A stretch of 64,000 nt of DNA from JBDNJM01 sp041687755 (GTDB lineage: Bacteria; Planctomycetota; UBA1135; GCA-002686595). The stretch is from assembly GCA_041687755.1 (NCBI GenBank), contig JBDNJM010000048.1:1-64000 (forward strand), written 5' to 3'. How positions within the stretch are numbered: position 1 is the first letter of the stretch; every line of letters begins with the position of its first letter. Below, piece after piece: positions 34,486 to 44,142 of this stretch. Below the pieces are notes generated by a model. The model was not told the origin of the DNA, did not search any database, and saw only the letters and a list, made by a program, of their open reading frames with translations. The translations under genes and the position numbers were made by a program.

Positions 34486-34919
34486 AGAAACGCACGCGAG
34501 CGCGGGAGCTAGCGCTCCAGTTCCTGTATCAGATCGACCAGTGCGGCTTCCAGATGCTGGAGGAACTCGACGCGTTCCTCGAGGCCGAGGATTCCGATGC
34601 CGGCGCGCGCAACCACGCCCGGCGGATCGTCCAGGGCTACGCCGACCACGCCGAGCAGATCGACGATGAGATCCGCAGCGTCGCCAAGAACTGGGAGCTT
34701 TCGCGCATGGCCATGGTCGATCGCAACGTCCTGCGCGTCGGCACTTGGGAGCTCGTGCACTGCGATGAGGTCCCGCCGAAGGTGGCGATCAACGAAGCAA
34801 TCGAGCTGGGCAAGCGCTACAGCACCCAGAACTCGGGCGCGTTCATCAACGGCATCCTCGACAAGATCAAGGATCGCCTGCCCGAGCGCAGCTCGCCGGA
34901 TCTCGAAGGCTCCAACTGA
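34482..34919 (+). CDS. nusB: Transcription antitermination factor NusB
   Basis: A 145-residue all-helical RNA-binding protein that joins NusE and boxA RNA in antitermination complexes, mainly on rRNA operons. Clear family features are RTRARELALQFLYQID at the start, NWELSRMAMVDRNVLRVGTWEL in the middle and KVAINEAIELGKRYSTQNSGAFINGILDKI near the end. Length is normal. It overlaps ribH by four bases and is followed 10 bp later by ftsY, so the three form one plus-strand operon. Confidence 0.97.
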   Translation: MKKRTRARELALQFLYQIDQCGFQMLEELDAFLEAEDSDAGARNHARRIVQGYADHAEQIDDEIRSVAKNWELSRMAMVDRNVLRVGTWELVHCDEVPPKVAINEAIELGKRYSTQNSGAFINGILDKIKDRLPERSSPDLEGSN

Positions 34920-34929
34920 CCCGCGCACC

Positions 34930-35844
34930 ATGGGCCTCTTTGATCGACTGAAGGCGCGGCTGGGCAAGACCCGCGCGAAGCTCTCCGACGGCATCTCTAG
35001 CCTGTTCCGCGGCGGACGGCCGATGGACGACGCGCTGCTGGGCGAGCTTGAGGAGATGCTCTACACCTCCGACCTCGGGCCGCTCGCCACGGATCTCGTC
35101 GCTGAGCTGACCCGCGCCCACCGGCGCGGCGAGATCAAGGGCGAGGACGACGTTCGGAAGAGCCTGCGCGCCACCCTGCTCGAGCGACTGCAGGACGGGC
35201 CCGCGGAGCTGCAGCTGAACGCCCAGCCCACGGTCGTGCTCGTCGTCGGCGTGAATGGGTCGGGCAAGACCACCTCGATCGCCAAGCTCGCCCACCGCTT
35301 CCAGGCGTCCGGCAAGCGCGTGCTCGTGGGTGCCTGCGACACGTTCCGCGCCGCGGCCGCCGACCAGCTCGAAATCTGGGCGCAGCGCACGGGCGCGGAG
35401 CTGGTCCGACGCGACGAGGGCGCCGACCCCGCGGCGGTCGCCTACGAGGCGGTCGAGCGCGGCGTGGCGGGCAAGTTCGACCTCGTGCTGCTCGACACCG
35501 CGGGCCGTCTGCACACGCAGACGAACCTGATGGAGGAGCTCAAGAAGATCCGCCGCGTGACCTCCAAGCTGATTCCGGACGCCCCCCACGCTGTGCTGCT
35601 GGTCGTGGACGGAACCAACGGCCAGAACGCTATCCAGCAGGCCCAACAGTTCACGGCCGCCGTCGAGGTCAGCGGTCTGATCGTCGCCAAGCTGGACGGC
35701 ACGGCCCGCGGCGGCGCGGTGTTCGGCATCCGCGCGGCCCTCGGCCTGCCGGTCGCCTACATCGGCACCGGCGAGAGCCAAGAGCTGCTCGAGCTGTTCG
35801 AGCCTGAAGCGTTCGTGGACGCGATTCTGGGCGCCTCGGAGTAG
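34930..35844 (+). CDS. ftsY: Signal recognition particle receptor FtsY
   Basis: A 304-residue SRP-family GTPase that docks the signal recognition particle at the membrane. A short N-terminal region (GLFDRLKARLGKTRAKLSDGIS) stands in place of the long acidic domain of E. coli FtsY and can form the membrane-binding helix. The helical N domain is followed by the GTPase: GVNGSGKTTSIAKLA (P-loop), DTFRAAAADQLEIWA, LLDTAGRLHTQTNLMEEL and AKLDGTARGGAVFGI. The ATG at 34930 is chosen from this start pattern. It is the last gene of the ribH-nusB-ftsY operon. Confidence 0.97.
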   Translation: MGLFDRLKARLGKTRAKLSDGISSLFRGGRPMDDALLGELEEMLYTSDLGPLATDLVAELTRAHRRGEIKGEDDVRKSLRATLLERLQDGPAELQLNAQPTVVLVVGVNGSGKTTSIAKLAHRFQASGKRVLVGACDTFRAAAADQLEIWAQRTGAELVRRDEGADPAAVAYEAVERGVAGKFDLVLLDTAGRLHTQTNLMEELKKIRRVTSKLIPDAPHAVLLVVDGTNGQNAIQQAQQFTAAVEVSGLIVAKLDGTARGGAVFGIRAALGLPVAYIGTGESQELLELFEPEAFVDAILGASE

Positions 35845-36251
35845 GCGCTCGGCTCTGCCGGTCGGCGGTCGCTGCGCGGGCCGCCTGCGGGTGGCGCCCG
35901 CGCTGGGCGGGCCCTGCAGCGGAAGCGAGGGGGAATTCCAACAGACAGCGCGACGATCTGCGCGGGAGCCCTGCCCGGTTCTTCCCGGAGGGGCCCGGCC
36001 TTCCCGGAGGGGCCCGGCGGGCGCCCGAGGCCGGGGTCCTCCCTCCCTCTGGGGCGGTCGCCCGGGCCCCGGGGGGGTGCCACCCGAGCCGCGGTGTGCC
36101 GCTGCGGGGGCCTGAACCGCTCCAGGGGCACGGCCAGCTCTGAGCTCGCGGCCCGCTGGAGAGGTACGCTAGGGCACTGCGGAAAACCCCGGCGTAACAG
36201 CCGTCGTTGCTCCTGCGGCGCGCCGCCCCAGACGGCGCAGACCCCCTCCAA
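35845..36251. other. Gene-free region with a 19-bp tandem duplication
   Basis: No supported gene. Positions 35981-35999 and 36000-36018 are exact tandem copies of cttcccggaggggcccggc. The 3' part should hold the promoter for the O-antigen-ligase-like gene; a possible -10 (tacgct) lies near 36167, but with no clear -35. Confidence 0.5.
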
Positions 36252-38624
36252 ATGCCTTCCACGACCCGCCCCGAAGCCCCGCGCCCCCACGCCCGAGCCG
36301 CCTGGGCCCGCGAGCTGCCGCCGATGCTCATTGCCGCCGTGCTGCTCGCCCCGGTGCTGCTGCTCGTATGGCCGGTGCCGACCGTTCTGCGCGACCTCGA
36401 CCCGCTGCCGCTGGAGTCCGCCCGGGGCTGGGCCGTGCTCGGCTGCCTGCCCGGCGTGCTGCTGCTCGTCGCCATGGGCCGCCGACCGGGCTGGACCCGG
36501 GGGGCGCCGCTCCTGATGGGCCTCGTGCTGCTCAGCTCGGCCATCGGAGCGCTCGGAGCCGCCGACGGCTTCGGGCTGCGCGGCGCGACGCTGCAGCTCG
36601 GGCTGCTGGGCTACGGCCTGCTGGTGGGCGCCTCCCTCCTGCGCCCCGAGCGACGCGCCGTGATCCGCCTCGCCTGCCTGATCACGCTGGTGACCATGCT
36701 GCCGGCGCTGCTCGGATTCTTGAGCGCCGACGGCAGCGCAGCCCTCGCCGGCTTCCTCGGCAACTCCGGTGCCACCTCCCAGGTCGGATTGCTCGGCGCC
36801 ATCGCGGGCGGCTGGCTCGGGCTCACTCGCCGCGGCCCCTGGCGCGTGCTCGGACTGTGTGCCTTCGCCGCGTTCGGAGTGCACGCCGTCGGCACGCCCG
36901 TGCTCACCAGCTGCCTCGCCCTGGTCGTCGGACTGGCCGCGCTCGCGCTGATCTCGCCCTGGTCCCAAGAGATCCAGCGGGTGCGCTCAACGCTCGGGGC
37001 GATGGGCGGCATTGTGCTGTTCACCGCGATCGTCGGCAGCTCCAAGGGCGCCACCGCCGAGCCCGATTCCGTGCTGGCGGCCGGCGGCGAACTGGCCGCG
37101 CCGGCGCACCTCGTTGCGATCGAGAACGACGCGCCGGGCTCCACAGACTTAAAGGACCTCGGCGGCGTTCCGGTGCGCCTCTCGATCTGGCGCGGAACGC
37201 TCGGGCTGATCGCCGGCGCCGGCGCGTTCGGAGCAGGGCCCGGCCAGTTCGCTTCGGCGTTCCCCCCCTTCCGCGATCCGGCTGAGATCGAGCTCTCCAG
37301 CCTGCAGCGGCAGGTGGACGGCGAGACCGAGGTCGACCACGCCCACAACGACTGGCTCCAGGGCGTGGCGGAATTCGGCTGGCTCGGGGGCGCGGCCTGG
37401 ATCGCCCTGCTGGGCCTCGCCCTGTTGCGCGCGCTGCAGAGCATCGCCGACCGCGAGGTCGCCGGAGCGTCACTTTCGGCGGGAGCGGTCGCGCTGCTGA
37501 CCACGGCCGCCGCCAACTCGAGCCTGCTGGGCAACGCCCCCGCCGGGCTCCTGTGCGCCGTCTGCATTGGCACGGTGCTGCGCCGGGAGCACGACGCCTT
37601 CGAGCGCGGCCCCTGGCGCTCCGCACCAGCCTGGACCGCCGCCCTGATCTGGCTCGTGCTGGCGCCCGGTGCGTGGAGCCGCGTCCGGCACGGCGCGGCC
37701 CTGGCGGAGACCCTCGAGGTCGGCGCCGAACTGGCTCTCGGCTCGACGCCAGCCCAGGTCGCCGCGCGCCTGGCCGAGGCCAAACGGGCGCTCGGGCTAG
37801 CCCTCGAGCTCGAGCCCGAGTCCGGTCTGGCCCTCTCGCTCTCCGCGCGCAACGCCGACCTCCAGCAGTCCCAGATCCTCTGGTCCCGCCTCCTCGAGGC
37901 GCACCCCCACAGCGTCGAGGGCTGGATCCAGAGCGGCGTGACCTTCGCCCGGACCGGGGACTTCGAGACCGCGATCCAACGCTTCACCGGCGCCCTGCAG
38001 CTCGACCCCGGACACCCCGGCGCCGCCTACAACCTCGCGCGCGCCGAGCTCGACGCCCGCGAGCACGCCCCCGAGCACGCCCCCGCACCCATCGACGCCG
38101 GCTTGGCGCAGGGCGCGCCGGTCGGCAGCTCCAGCATCGCCGCCCTCGACGCGACCCAGCGGCGCCGGCTCGCCGTCGCGGCACAGCTGCGTGGCGTCGC
38201 CGACCCCGTCGAAATCGCCGGCTGGCTCGACTGCAAGCAAGCGCTGGGCGCGGGCCTCGGCGAAGCCGTCGACGCGCTCGCGACCGCCGCGCGCCCGGGC
38301 GCCGAGGACTCCCCCGCGGCCGAGTTCGAGTGGGCGGCCCTGCAATCGCTCGCCCACCACCTTTGGGCCCGTGAACACGCGGCGGCGGCGCGCTTCGATG
38401 TCGCGGTCCGCAGCTACCGCCAGGCGGCCTCGTACGCGCGCCGCGGCGCGCGCGAATCCGGGCGCGAGGCGAACGGCTCCGGGCTGATTGCGCTCGAGCT
38501 GGGCGCCGCCCTGCGGCTCGCCGGCAAACCCGCAGAGGCCGAGCTCGTCCTGGCCGAGGTCGCCGACCGCGAGCTCCACGCGGCGTACTTGGCGCCGTTC
38601 GCGGCCGCCGAGCTGGCCGAGTAG
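36252..38624 (+). CDS. O-antigen ligase/polymerase-like membrane protein with TPR tail
   Basis: A 790-residue protein. The first 490 residues hold about 10-12 membrane segments and the large loop typical of the Wzy/WaaL family, with LSIWRGTLGLIAGAGAFGAGPGQF and the conserved DHAHNDWLQGVAEFGWLGG (residues about 310-385). The rest is soluble and contains TPR repeats (VEGWIQSGVTFARTGDFETAIQRFTGALQLDPGHPGAAYNLARAEL near 560-600). This fold ligates or polymerises surface glycans, or glycosylates proteins, at the outer face of the inner membrane. The ATG at 36252 precedes the first membrane segment. It converges with the YfhO-like gene (37-bp gap). Confidence 0.85.
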   Translation: MPSTTRPEAPRPHARAAWARELPPMLIAAVLLAPVLLLVWPVPTVLRDLDPLPLESARGWAVLGCLPGVLLLVAMGRRPGWTRGAPLLMGLVLLSSAIGALGAADGFGLRGATLQLGLLGYGLLVGASLLRPERRAVIRLACLITLVTMLPALLGFLSADGSAALAGFLGNSGATSQVGLLGAIAGGWLGLTRRGPWRVLGLCAFAAFGVHAVGTPVLTSCLALVVGLAALALISPWSQEIQRVRSTLGAMGGIVLFTAIVGSSKGATAEPDSVLAAGGELAAPAHLVAIENDAPGSTDLKDLGGVPVRLSIWRGTLGLIAGAGAFGAGPGQFASAFPPFRDPAEIELSSLQRQVDGETEVDHAHNDWLQGVAEFGWLGGAAWIALLGLALLRALQSIADREVAGASLSAGAVALLTTAAANSSLLGNAPAGLLCAVCIGTVLRREHDAFERGPWRSAPAWTAALIWLVLAPGAWSRVRHGAALAETLEVGAELALGSTPAQVAARLAEAKRALGLALELEPESGLALSLSARNADLQQSQILWSRLLEAHPHSVEGWIQSGVTFARTGDFETAIQRFTGALQLDPGHPGAAYNLARAELDAREHAPEHAPAPIDAGLAQGAPVGSSSIAALDATQRRRLAVAAQLRGVADPVEIAGWLDCKQALGAGLGEAVDALATAARPGAEDSPAAEFEWAALQSLAHHLWAREHAAAARFDVAVRSYRQAASYARRGARESGREANGSGLIALELGAALRLAGKPAEAELVLAEVADRELHAAYLAPFAAAELAE

Positions 38625-38661
38625 CTCGGGGCGCGGAGGCCCCCCCGAACGCACCGGCGCG

Positions 38662-41600
38662 TCAGTCGCGGCTCCGGTTCGGGTCGCTCGCTGCCTGCCC
38701 GCCGCCGCGCGTGGCCGAAAAGGCGAGCGCCAGCAGCCCCAGCGCGCCGAGCGCGACCAAGACGAGCGCCAGCCCCTGCCGCGTCGGTCGATAGCGGAAC
38801 TCGACGACGTGCCGTCCGTCCGTCAGCGGCACGCCTCGGAAGTTCGCGTTGGCCTTCAGGATCTCGACGGGCTCGCCGTCCACCGTCGCGCTCCAGCCCG
38901 GAAAGAACTGGTCCGTGACGACCAACAGTCCGCTGCCCTGCAGCTCGACCTCGAAGCGCTGCAGGGCGTTGCGACGCTCGAGGCTCCGCACGCTCGCCGA
39001 CTCCAGCGGCGCGCCCGGCGTCCAGGCCTCGCGCACCGCGGCCGTCTGCAGCGGATCCCACAGCCCCGCATCCAGGCGCTGCTGCAGCTCCTCCGGAGCG
39101 ATCACCTCAGCGGCGACAAAGGCGCGCGGCAGCGGCGTCGCGTCCACGTAGAAAAAAGTCTCGGCGTAGCGCTCCGCCGACCCGTCCGGAGCCGCGATCA
39201 GCTCGAAGCCCGGCGCCTCGATCGGCCCGGCGAGCGCCAGGCAGTTGACGCCCAGCAGCTGGAACGCCGGACTCGTGAAGTCCACGCCGCGTGCGTTCCA
39301 GCCCAGCAGCGGCGGCACGCCCGGCCGCAGCGCGAAGCTCCGGTAGCGCGAGTAGCCCACCGGATCGAGGGCGTCGTAGCCGTCGAGCGCCCGCAGCCCG
39401 CGCACAAGCCCCGTGTCCGGAGGCAGCACGCCCGGCTCCGAGAAGAAGCGGTGCTCGCCGAGATGCTTTGCCAGCAGTTGCTCGGTCACTGTCTCGGGGA
39501 AGGCCTCCGCGGCGGGCACGGCCGGATGGCTGCCCTCGGCCATCCACAGCCCTTGGAGGGCCGCCGCGAGCACCAAGCCGCCCCGCAGCCACGCTCGCCC
39601 GGGCCCGAGCCCCGCGACCCCGGCCGCCATCAGGAGCAGCGCCCCGACCGCAGCCCAGGCCCCGCCGAACGGCCGGTGGATCTCGGTCGCGCGCACGAGC
39701 AGCCGCTGCGAGCCGTCGGCCAGCCGCAGGTCCAGGCGCCACACGCCCGCGTCGAGCCGGTTCATCTGCAGGTAGTTGAAGCGGAAGAAGCGCGCGCCCT
39801 CGGGCGCTCGCTGCGCGGCGAGCTCGCGCAGCCCCAGCGCCGGCGCCGCGCTCGTCTCGATCGGCAGCACGAACAGCGGCGCGCCCTCGTCTGCGTCGCC
39901 GCTCCTTCCCCGGTCAGCGGCCGAGCGCACCTCGAGCACCGCGGACTCGAAGGCCGCCGCGTCCCCGGGCGCGTACCACCCCTCCAGGTCCACGTTCTGG
40001 GTCCGCACGCTGACCCCCGGGCGCACGAGGTAGCCCGCCCCGCGCTGCTCGAGCCGCTCGACGCCCGACCGGGCCTCCGCCTCGAGCGCGGCATCGCTGA
40101 ACGTGCTCGGCAGGGCCGCGCGCGCGACGAGGAAGAGCACGGCCGCGGCGCACACGCAGGCCGCCACTGAACGCGCGAGCGGTGCGGCCCGGGCCAGACC
40201 AGCGCCCGCCAGCAGCGACAGGCACAGGCTTGAGAGCACCGCGAGCCGGCCCGGGTCGCCGAGGCCGATGAACGGCACCATGCGCTGGAGGTCGACCAGC
40301 CCCGGGAACTCGATCGCAGCCGCGAAGCTCAGCCAACCGACCACGGCGAGGGTCCGGCCGCGCCGCAGCTGCAGGCCGGGCGTCAGCGTCGCGGCGAGCG
40401 CGAGCGCCAGGACCGGTAGCACGAGCCACGCCCCGCTCGCCTCGGGCCAGGACCCGGCACCGGCGTACCCCGCACCGACGCCGGGCTTGCCGAACAGGTC
40501 GGGTACGAGCGCGAGCTGCAGGGTTGCGCTCGCGTGCCCGAGCCCGAACACCAGCCAGAGCAACAGAACCGCCAGAGCCCCGGAGGCGAGCGCGCGCGCG
40601 ACGTGCGCGGTCCTCGTCGAGACGCCAGCGTCCCGCCGCGCGGAGGATCCAGCGTCCCGCCGCGCGAGCAGCGCGAGCCCGACGACTCCGAGCGCGCCGA
40701 GCCCCAGCCCCAGCCCGTCCACCGACATCGAGCGCTGGGCCACGGCGCGCACCGCCGCGGCATTCGACTCCGGCAGGTAGTCGAGGAACGCGAGCAGCGG
40801 CACCGCCGACAGCAGCGTGCCGAGCGCCAGGCCGCCCAGCGCGAACAGGCCCGCGCGGCGGTCGCGCATGAATAGCGCCAGCGCCAGCAGGCCGGCGCCA
40901 GCGCCCGCGAAGAAGGCCGTCTCGGGGTGCCCGCCGTGGATCGCAAGCGCCATGGCCGCCGCCGCGATCAGCGCGCCCAGGGCCGGTCGTACGCGCCCGC
41001 AGCGCTCCACGCCGTACAGCACCCAGGGCAGGAACGGCGTCACGTGACCGAGCGGCGCGTCGCGCCAGGCCAGCAGGTAACCGGAGCAACCGAAGCCGAC
41101 CGCCGCGAGCAGGCCGCCCGCAGGCGTCAGGCCCAGCAGCCGGCCCAGGGCGTAGGCGCCGAGCAGCGCGATCGCCAGGCGCAGGAACGCCGCGAGCGCG
41201 AGCCCCATGTGGAAGCCGCGCGCCCCCCAGGCGTCCACGAGCGGCAGCATCGCGAGCACCTGGGGGTCGAGCGCGCCGGACTGCGGGTTCCCGAAATTCG
41301 GCGCGCCGGTGTAGATCAGCGGGTTCCAGGTGGGCGTGTCCCCCGCGAGGTAGCTGCTGAGCACCCAGGTGTAGGTCGGGTACAGGTTGATGCCCTGGTC
41401 CGACAGGCCCGGCTGCCGCGGCCGCGAGACCTCGTGGTCCAGCTCGCCGCTGGCCTCGAGGACTGCGCTCCAGGGCAGCAGGCGGGTCGCGGTGTCCGGG
41501 CTGAGCAGCGCCATGTCCCCGCCCGCAAGCAGCGCCTGACGCACCTGCACGAAGGCCAGCACGAGGCACAGCGCCAAGACGCCCAGCCGCCGTCGTGTCG

Positions 41601-41670
41601 CGCCCCTGGAGGTCGAATCGCCCGTAGAATCGCTCCCGGCGGTGAAAGAAGGCCGCATCCCGTCGCTCAT
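38662..41670 (-). CDS. YfhO-like multi-pass membrane protein
   Basis: A 1,002-residue protein of the YfhO type. About 12 membrane segments occupy the first 550 residues, and a mostly soluble C-terminal domain of about 350 residues follows before a final hydrophobic helix (LALVLVALGALGLLALAFSA). The N-terminal pattern with DTATRLLPWSAVL, INLYPTYTWVLSSYLAGDTPTWNPLIYTG and the C-terminal DQFFPGWSATVDGEPVEI match the family, which is related to GT-C glycosyltransferases that use lipid-linked sugars. The ATG at 41670 gives the normal start before the first membrane helix. It is transcribed away from the glycosyltransferase gene; the two start codons are only about 20 bp apart. Confidence 0.85.
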   Translation of the reverse strand: MSDGMRPSFTAGSDSTGDSTSRGATRRRLGVLALCLVLAFVQVRQALLAGGDMALLSPDTATRLLPWSAVLEASGELDHEVSRPRQPGLSDQGINLYPTYTWVLSSYLAGDTPTWNPLIYTGAPNFGNPQSGALDPQVLAMLPLVDAWGARGFHMGLALAAFLRLAIALLGAYALGRLLGLTPAGGLLAAVGFGCSGYLLAWRDAPLGHVTPFLPWVLYGVERCGRVRPALGALIAAAAMALAIHGGHPETAFFAGAGAGLLALALFMRDRRAGLFALGGLALGTLLSAVPLLAFLDYLPESNAAAVRAVAQRSMSVDGLGLGLGALGVVGLALLARRDAGSSARRDAGVSTRTAHVARALASGALAVLLLWLVFGLGHASATLQLALVPDLFGKPGVGAGYAGAGSWPEASGAWLVLPVLALALAATLTPGLQLRRGRTLAVVGWLSFAAAIEFPGLVDLQRMVPFIGLGDPGRLAVLSSLCLSLLAGAGLARAAPLARSVAACVCAAAVLFLVARAALPSTFSDAALEAEARSGVERLEQRGAGYLVRPGVSVRTQNVDLEGWYAPGDAAAFESAVLEVRSAADRGRSGDADEGAPLFVLPIETSAAPALGLRELAAQRAPEGARFFRFNYLQMNRLDAGVWRLDLRLADGSQRLLVRATEIHRPFGGAWAAVGALLLMAAGVAGLGPGRAWLRGGLVLAAALQGLWMAEGSHPAVPAAEAFPETVTEQLLAKHLGEHRFFSEPGVLPPDTGLVRGLRALDGYDALDPVGYSRYRSFALRPGVPPLLGWNARGVDFTSPAFQLLGVNCLALAGPIEAPGFELIAAPDGSAERYAETFFYVDATPLPRAFVAAEVIAPEELQQRLDAGLWDPLQTAAVREAWTPGAPLESASVRSLERRNALQRFEVELQGSGLLVVTDQFFPGWSATVDGEPVEILKANANFRGVPLTDGRHVVEFRYRPTRQGLALVLVALGALGLLALAFSATRGGGQAASDPNRSRD

Positions 41671-41691
41671 CGGGGCACTATATCTCAGCCC

Positions 41692-42531
41692 ATGGCTCCC
41701 GCGACGCCGCCCGATCCCACCACCGCCGGTACCCCCGCTGGCGCACCGGCCCCCGCTGGCACACCGGCCCCCGCTGGCGCCTCCGAGCCTTCCGCAGAAT
41801 CCGGTCCCCGACCGGACCTCACGGTGGTCCTGCCGATCTACAACGAGGCACTGGTGCTGACTAGTTCCCTGGACGCGCTCGTGGCCCACCTCGAGGGCAC
41901 CTCTCGGACCTTTGAGGTCATCTGCGTGGACGACGGCTCCTCCGACCACAGCCGCGCGATCCTCGACCGCCGGGCCGCCACTGAGCCGCGCCTGCGCGTG
42001 TTCGGCCTGCCCGCCAACCGCGGCAAGGGCGCGGCCGTGCGCCACGGCGTGCTCGAGGCCAGCGGCCGCGCGGTCCTGTTCATGGACGCCGACCTGTCCA
42101 CGCCGCTCGAGGAGCTGGAGCGCTTCTGCGACTCCATCGACGCCGGCTACGACGTCGTGATCGGCAACCGGCGCGCCCCAGGCTCTGAGATCGAGGTCCG
42201 CCAGCCCTGGCTGCGCCAGACCCTGGGCCGCTGCTTCACGCTCGTCACCCAACGGCTCCTGGCGCCCGGCGTCCAGGACTTCACGTGCGGGTTCAAGGCC
42301 TTCAACGCCGAGGCGGCACGGGCCATCTTCGAGCGCTCGACGCTCGACGGCTGGGCCTTCGACGCCGAGCTGGTCGTGATCGCGGACGTGCTCGGCCTGC
42401 GCCTGGCCCAGGTGCCGGTGCGCTGGCGCCATGAGGAGGACACCAAAGTGCGCCTCGCCGCGGCCGTGTTCGGCTCCGGCCGCGACCTGGTCCGCATCGC
42501 CTGGTCCCGCGTGACCGGGAAGTACCGCTGA
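41692..42531 (+). CDS. Family 2 glycosyltransferase, dolichyl/polyprenyl-phosphate sugar synthase type
   Basis: A 279-residue GT-A glycosyltransferase without membrane helices, like Alg5 and dolichyl-phosphate glucose/mannose synthases that load a sugar from a nucleotide donor onto polyprenyl phosphate. Motifs: VVLPIYNEA, CVDDGSSD, NRGKGAAVRHGV, FMDADLSTP (DxD) and GFKAFNAEAA. The first 40 residues are a Pro/Ala/Gly/Thr-rich leader encoded in part by an 18-bp tandem repeat near 41735-41785 and may be unstructured. The stop overlaps the next glycosyltransferase start (TGATG). It could supply the lipid-linked donor for the YfhO-like enzyme next door (inference). Confidence 0.9.
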   Translation: MAPATPPDPTTAGTPAGAPAPAGTPAPAGASEPSAESGPRPDLTVVLPIYNEALVLTSSLDALVAHLEGTSRTFEVICVDDGSSDHSRAILDRRAATEPRLRVFGLPANRGKGAAVRHGVLEASGRAVLFMDADLSTPLEELERFCDSIDAGYDVVIGNRRAPGSEIEVRQPWLRQTLGRCFTLVTQRLLAPGVQDFTCGFKAFNAEAARAIFERSTLDGWAFDAELVVIADVLGLRLAQVPVRWRHEEDTKVRLAAAVFGSGRDLVRIAWSRVTGKYR

Positions 42532-43256
42532 TGCTCAAGGACAAACGCGTCACGGTCGTTGTGCCCGCCTACAACGAAGAGGAAACGATCGCCCAGGTCG
42601 TCGCGGGCTTCATGGCCCTCGATGTGGTGGATGACGTGCTCGTCGTCGACAACAACTGCAAGGACGCCACGGCCGAGCTCGCCGCGGGCGCGGGGGCCAC
42701 GGTTCACGCCGAGGCCCACCCCGGCTACGGTTCCGCAATCCGCTCAGGTTTGAATCGCGCCTCCGCCGACGGCGCCGACGTGCTGGTCGTGGTCGAGGCC
42801 GACGGGTCCTTCTCTCCGGAGGACCTTGAGAAGCTTCTGGCCTACCTGCCGCACTGCAACATGGTCCTCGGCACGCGCACGACGCGCCAGCTCGTCGAGC
42901 AGGGCGCGAACATGAACAAGCTGCTGCGCTGGGGCAACGTGGCCATGGCGAAGCTGCTTGAGCTGTTCTGGTACCTGCCCCAGGAGCCGCGCCTGACCGA
43001 CGTTGGCTGCAGCTACCGCGTGCTGTGGAGCGAGGCCTGGCTGCAGATAGCGCCGGGCACCCGGGAGGACGGCCCCGCCTTCAGCCCCGAGATGATCTGC
43101 GCCGCCTACCAGCGCGGCATGCGCGTGATCGAGATCCCGGTGCACTACGGGGCGCGACTCGGCGGCGAGTCCAGCCACTCCGACTCGTTCCGCAAGGTCG
43201 CCGGGACCGCGCTGTCGATGTTTCGCACGATCGTGCGCAAGCGCTTCCTCGGGTGA
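42531..43256 (+). CDS. Family 2 glycosyltransferase
   Basis: A 241-residue GT-A glycosyltransferase. Motifs: VVVPAYNEEETI, VLVVDNNCKDAT, PGYGSAIRSGL and VVEADGSFSPED, where the metal site reads EADG instead of DxD, as in many relatives. LTDVGCSYRVLW and IPVHYGARLGGESSH in the second half suggest a polyprenyl-phosphate or glycolipid acceptor. There is no membrane helix. It is coupled to the upstream glycosyltransferase through a TGATG overlap, so the two probably act in the same pathway. A response regulator gene follows after 150 bp. Confidence 0.9.
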   Translation: MLKDKRVTVVVPAYNEEETIAQVVAGFMALDVVDDVLVVDNNCKDATAELAAGAGATVHAEAHPGYGSAIRSGLNRASADGADVLVVVEADGSFSPEDLEKLLAYLPHCNMVLGTRTTRQLVEQGANMNKLLRWGNVAMAKLLELFWYLPQEPRLTDVGCSYRVLWSEAWLQIAPGTREDGPAFSPEMICAAYQRGMRVIEIPVHYGARLGGESSHSDSFRKVAGTALSMFRTIVRKRFLG

Positions 43257-43406
43257 GCCCAGCATTGGCCTCGTTGGAAGCGAGGGCCTGGGACTCGCGG
43301 GGTTCCCAAACGGCCGTCGCGCCGCTGGAATAGAGGGAGCGCACCGCAGACGCGTTCATCCCGCGCCTTCCCCCTCGGATCAGCCCCACCGAACCCGGCC
43401 CCAGCC

Positions 43407-44132
43407 ATGAGTCCGCAAAGCATTTCCTCCACCGAAGCCGCCCCCGCCGGCCGCGTCTTGATCGTCGAGGACGAGGAAGCTCTGGCGCTCGGCCTGCGCG
43501 ATGCGCTGACCCATGCGGGGCACCAGGCCCAGGTCTGCCACGACGGGTTGGCCGCGCTCGAGATGCTGTCCCGGGAAAAGTTCGATCTGGTCGTCCTCGA
43601 TCTGATGCTGCCCGGCATGAGCGGCTTCGACGTGCTCAAGAGCCTGCGCGACAACCAACAGCCCGTGCGGGTCCTAATCCTGACGGCACTCGCCGACGAG
43701 GAGCACATCCTCAAGGGCTTCCAGCTCGGCGCCGACGACTACCTAGGCAAGCCCTTCAGCGCGCGCGAACTGATCGCGCGCATCGAGAGCCAGTTTCGCC
43801 GGCGCGACATCGACCGCACGCCGCCCGGCCAGCTCGAGGTTGCGCTCGGCATCCACATCGACACCGAGCGCCTCGAGGTCCGCCGCGACGGCGGGGTCCT
43901 GCGCCTGACTCCGCGCGAGGGCGAAATCCTGAGCTACATGCTCGCCCACAAGGACCGTGTCGTGACCCGCGAAGACCTCCTGACCGAGGTGTGGAACTAC
44001 GTGAACGCGAACGTCGAGACGCGCACGGTCGACATCCACATCGTGGGCCTACGGCGCAAGATCGAACCGGACGCCGGCAACCCCACGCTAGTGCAGACGG
44101 TGCGCGGCAAGGGCTACCGCTGGGGAGGTTGA
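43407..44132 (+). CDS. OmpR/PhoB-family response regulator
   Basis: A 241-residue DNA-binding regulator. The receiver domain (residues about 16-130) has the acidic pair in VEDEE, the phospho-Asp D65 in VVLDLMLPGMSG, Thr in ILTALAD and Lys in GKPFSARELIARI. The C-terminal winged helix (about 145-240) ends with the family signature VETRTVDIHIVGLRRKI and VRGKGYRWGG. A sensor kinase gene follows 10 bp later, so they form a two-component pair. Targets are unknown; the location inside the polysaccharide region suggests an envelope role. Confidence 0.95.
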   Translation: MSPQSISSTEAAPAGRVLIVEDEEALALGLRDALTHAGHQAQVCHDGLAALEMLSREKFDLVVLDLMLPGMSGFDVLKSLRDNQQPVRVLILTALADEEHILKGFQLGADDYLGKPFSARELIARIESQFRRRDIDRTPPGQLEVALGIHIDTERLEVRRDGGVLRLTPREGEILSYMLAHKDRVVTREDLLTEVWNYVNANVETRTVDIHIVGLRRKIEPDAGNPTLVQTVRGKGYRWGG

Positions 44133-44142
44133 GCGCCCCCCC

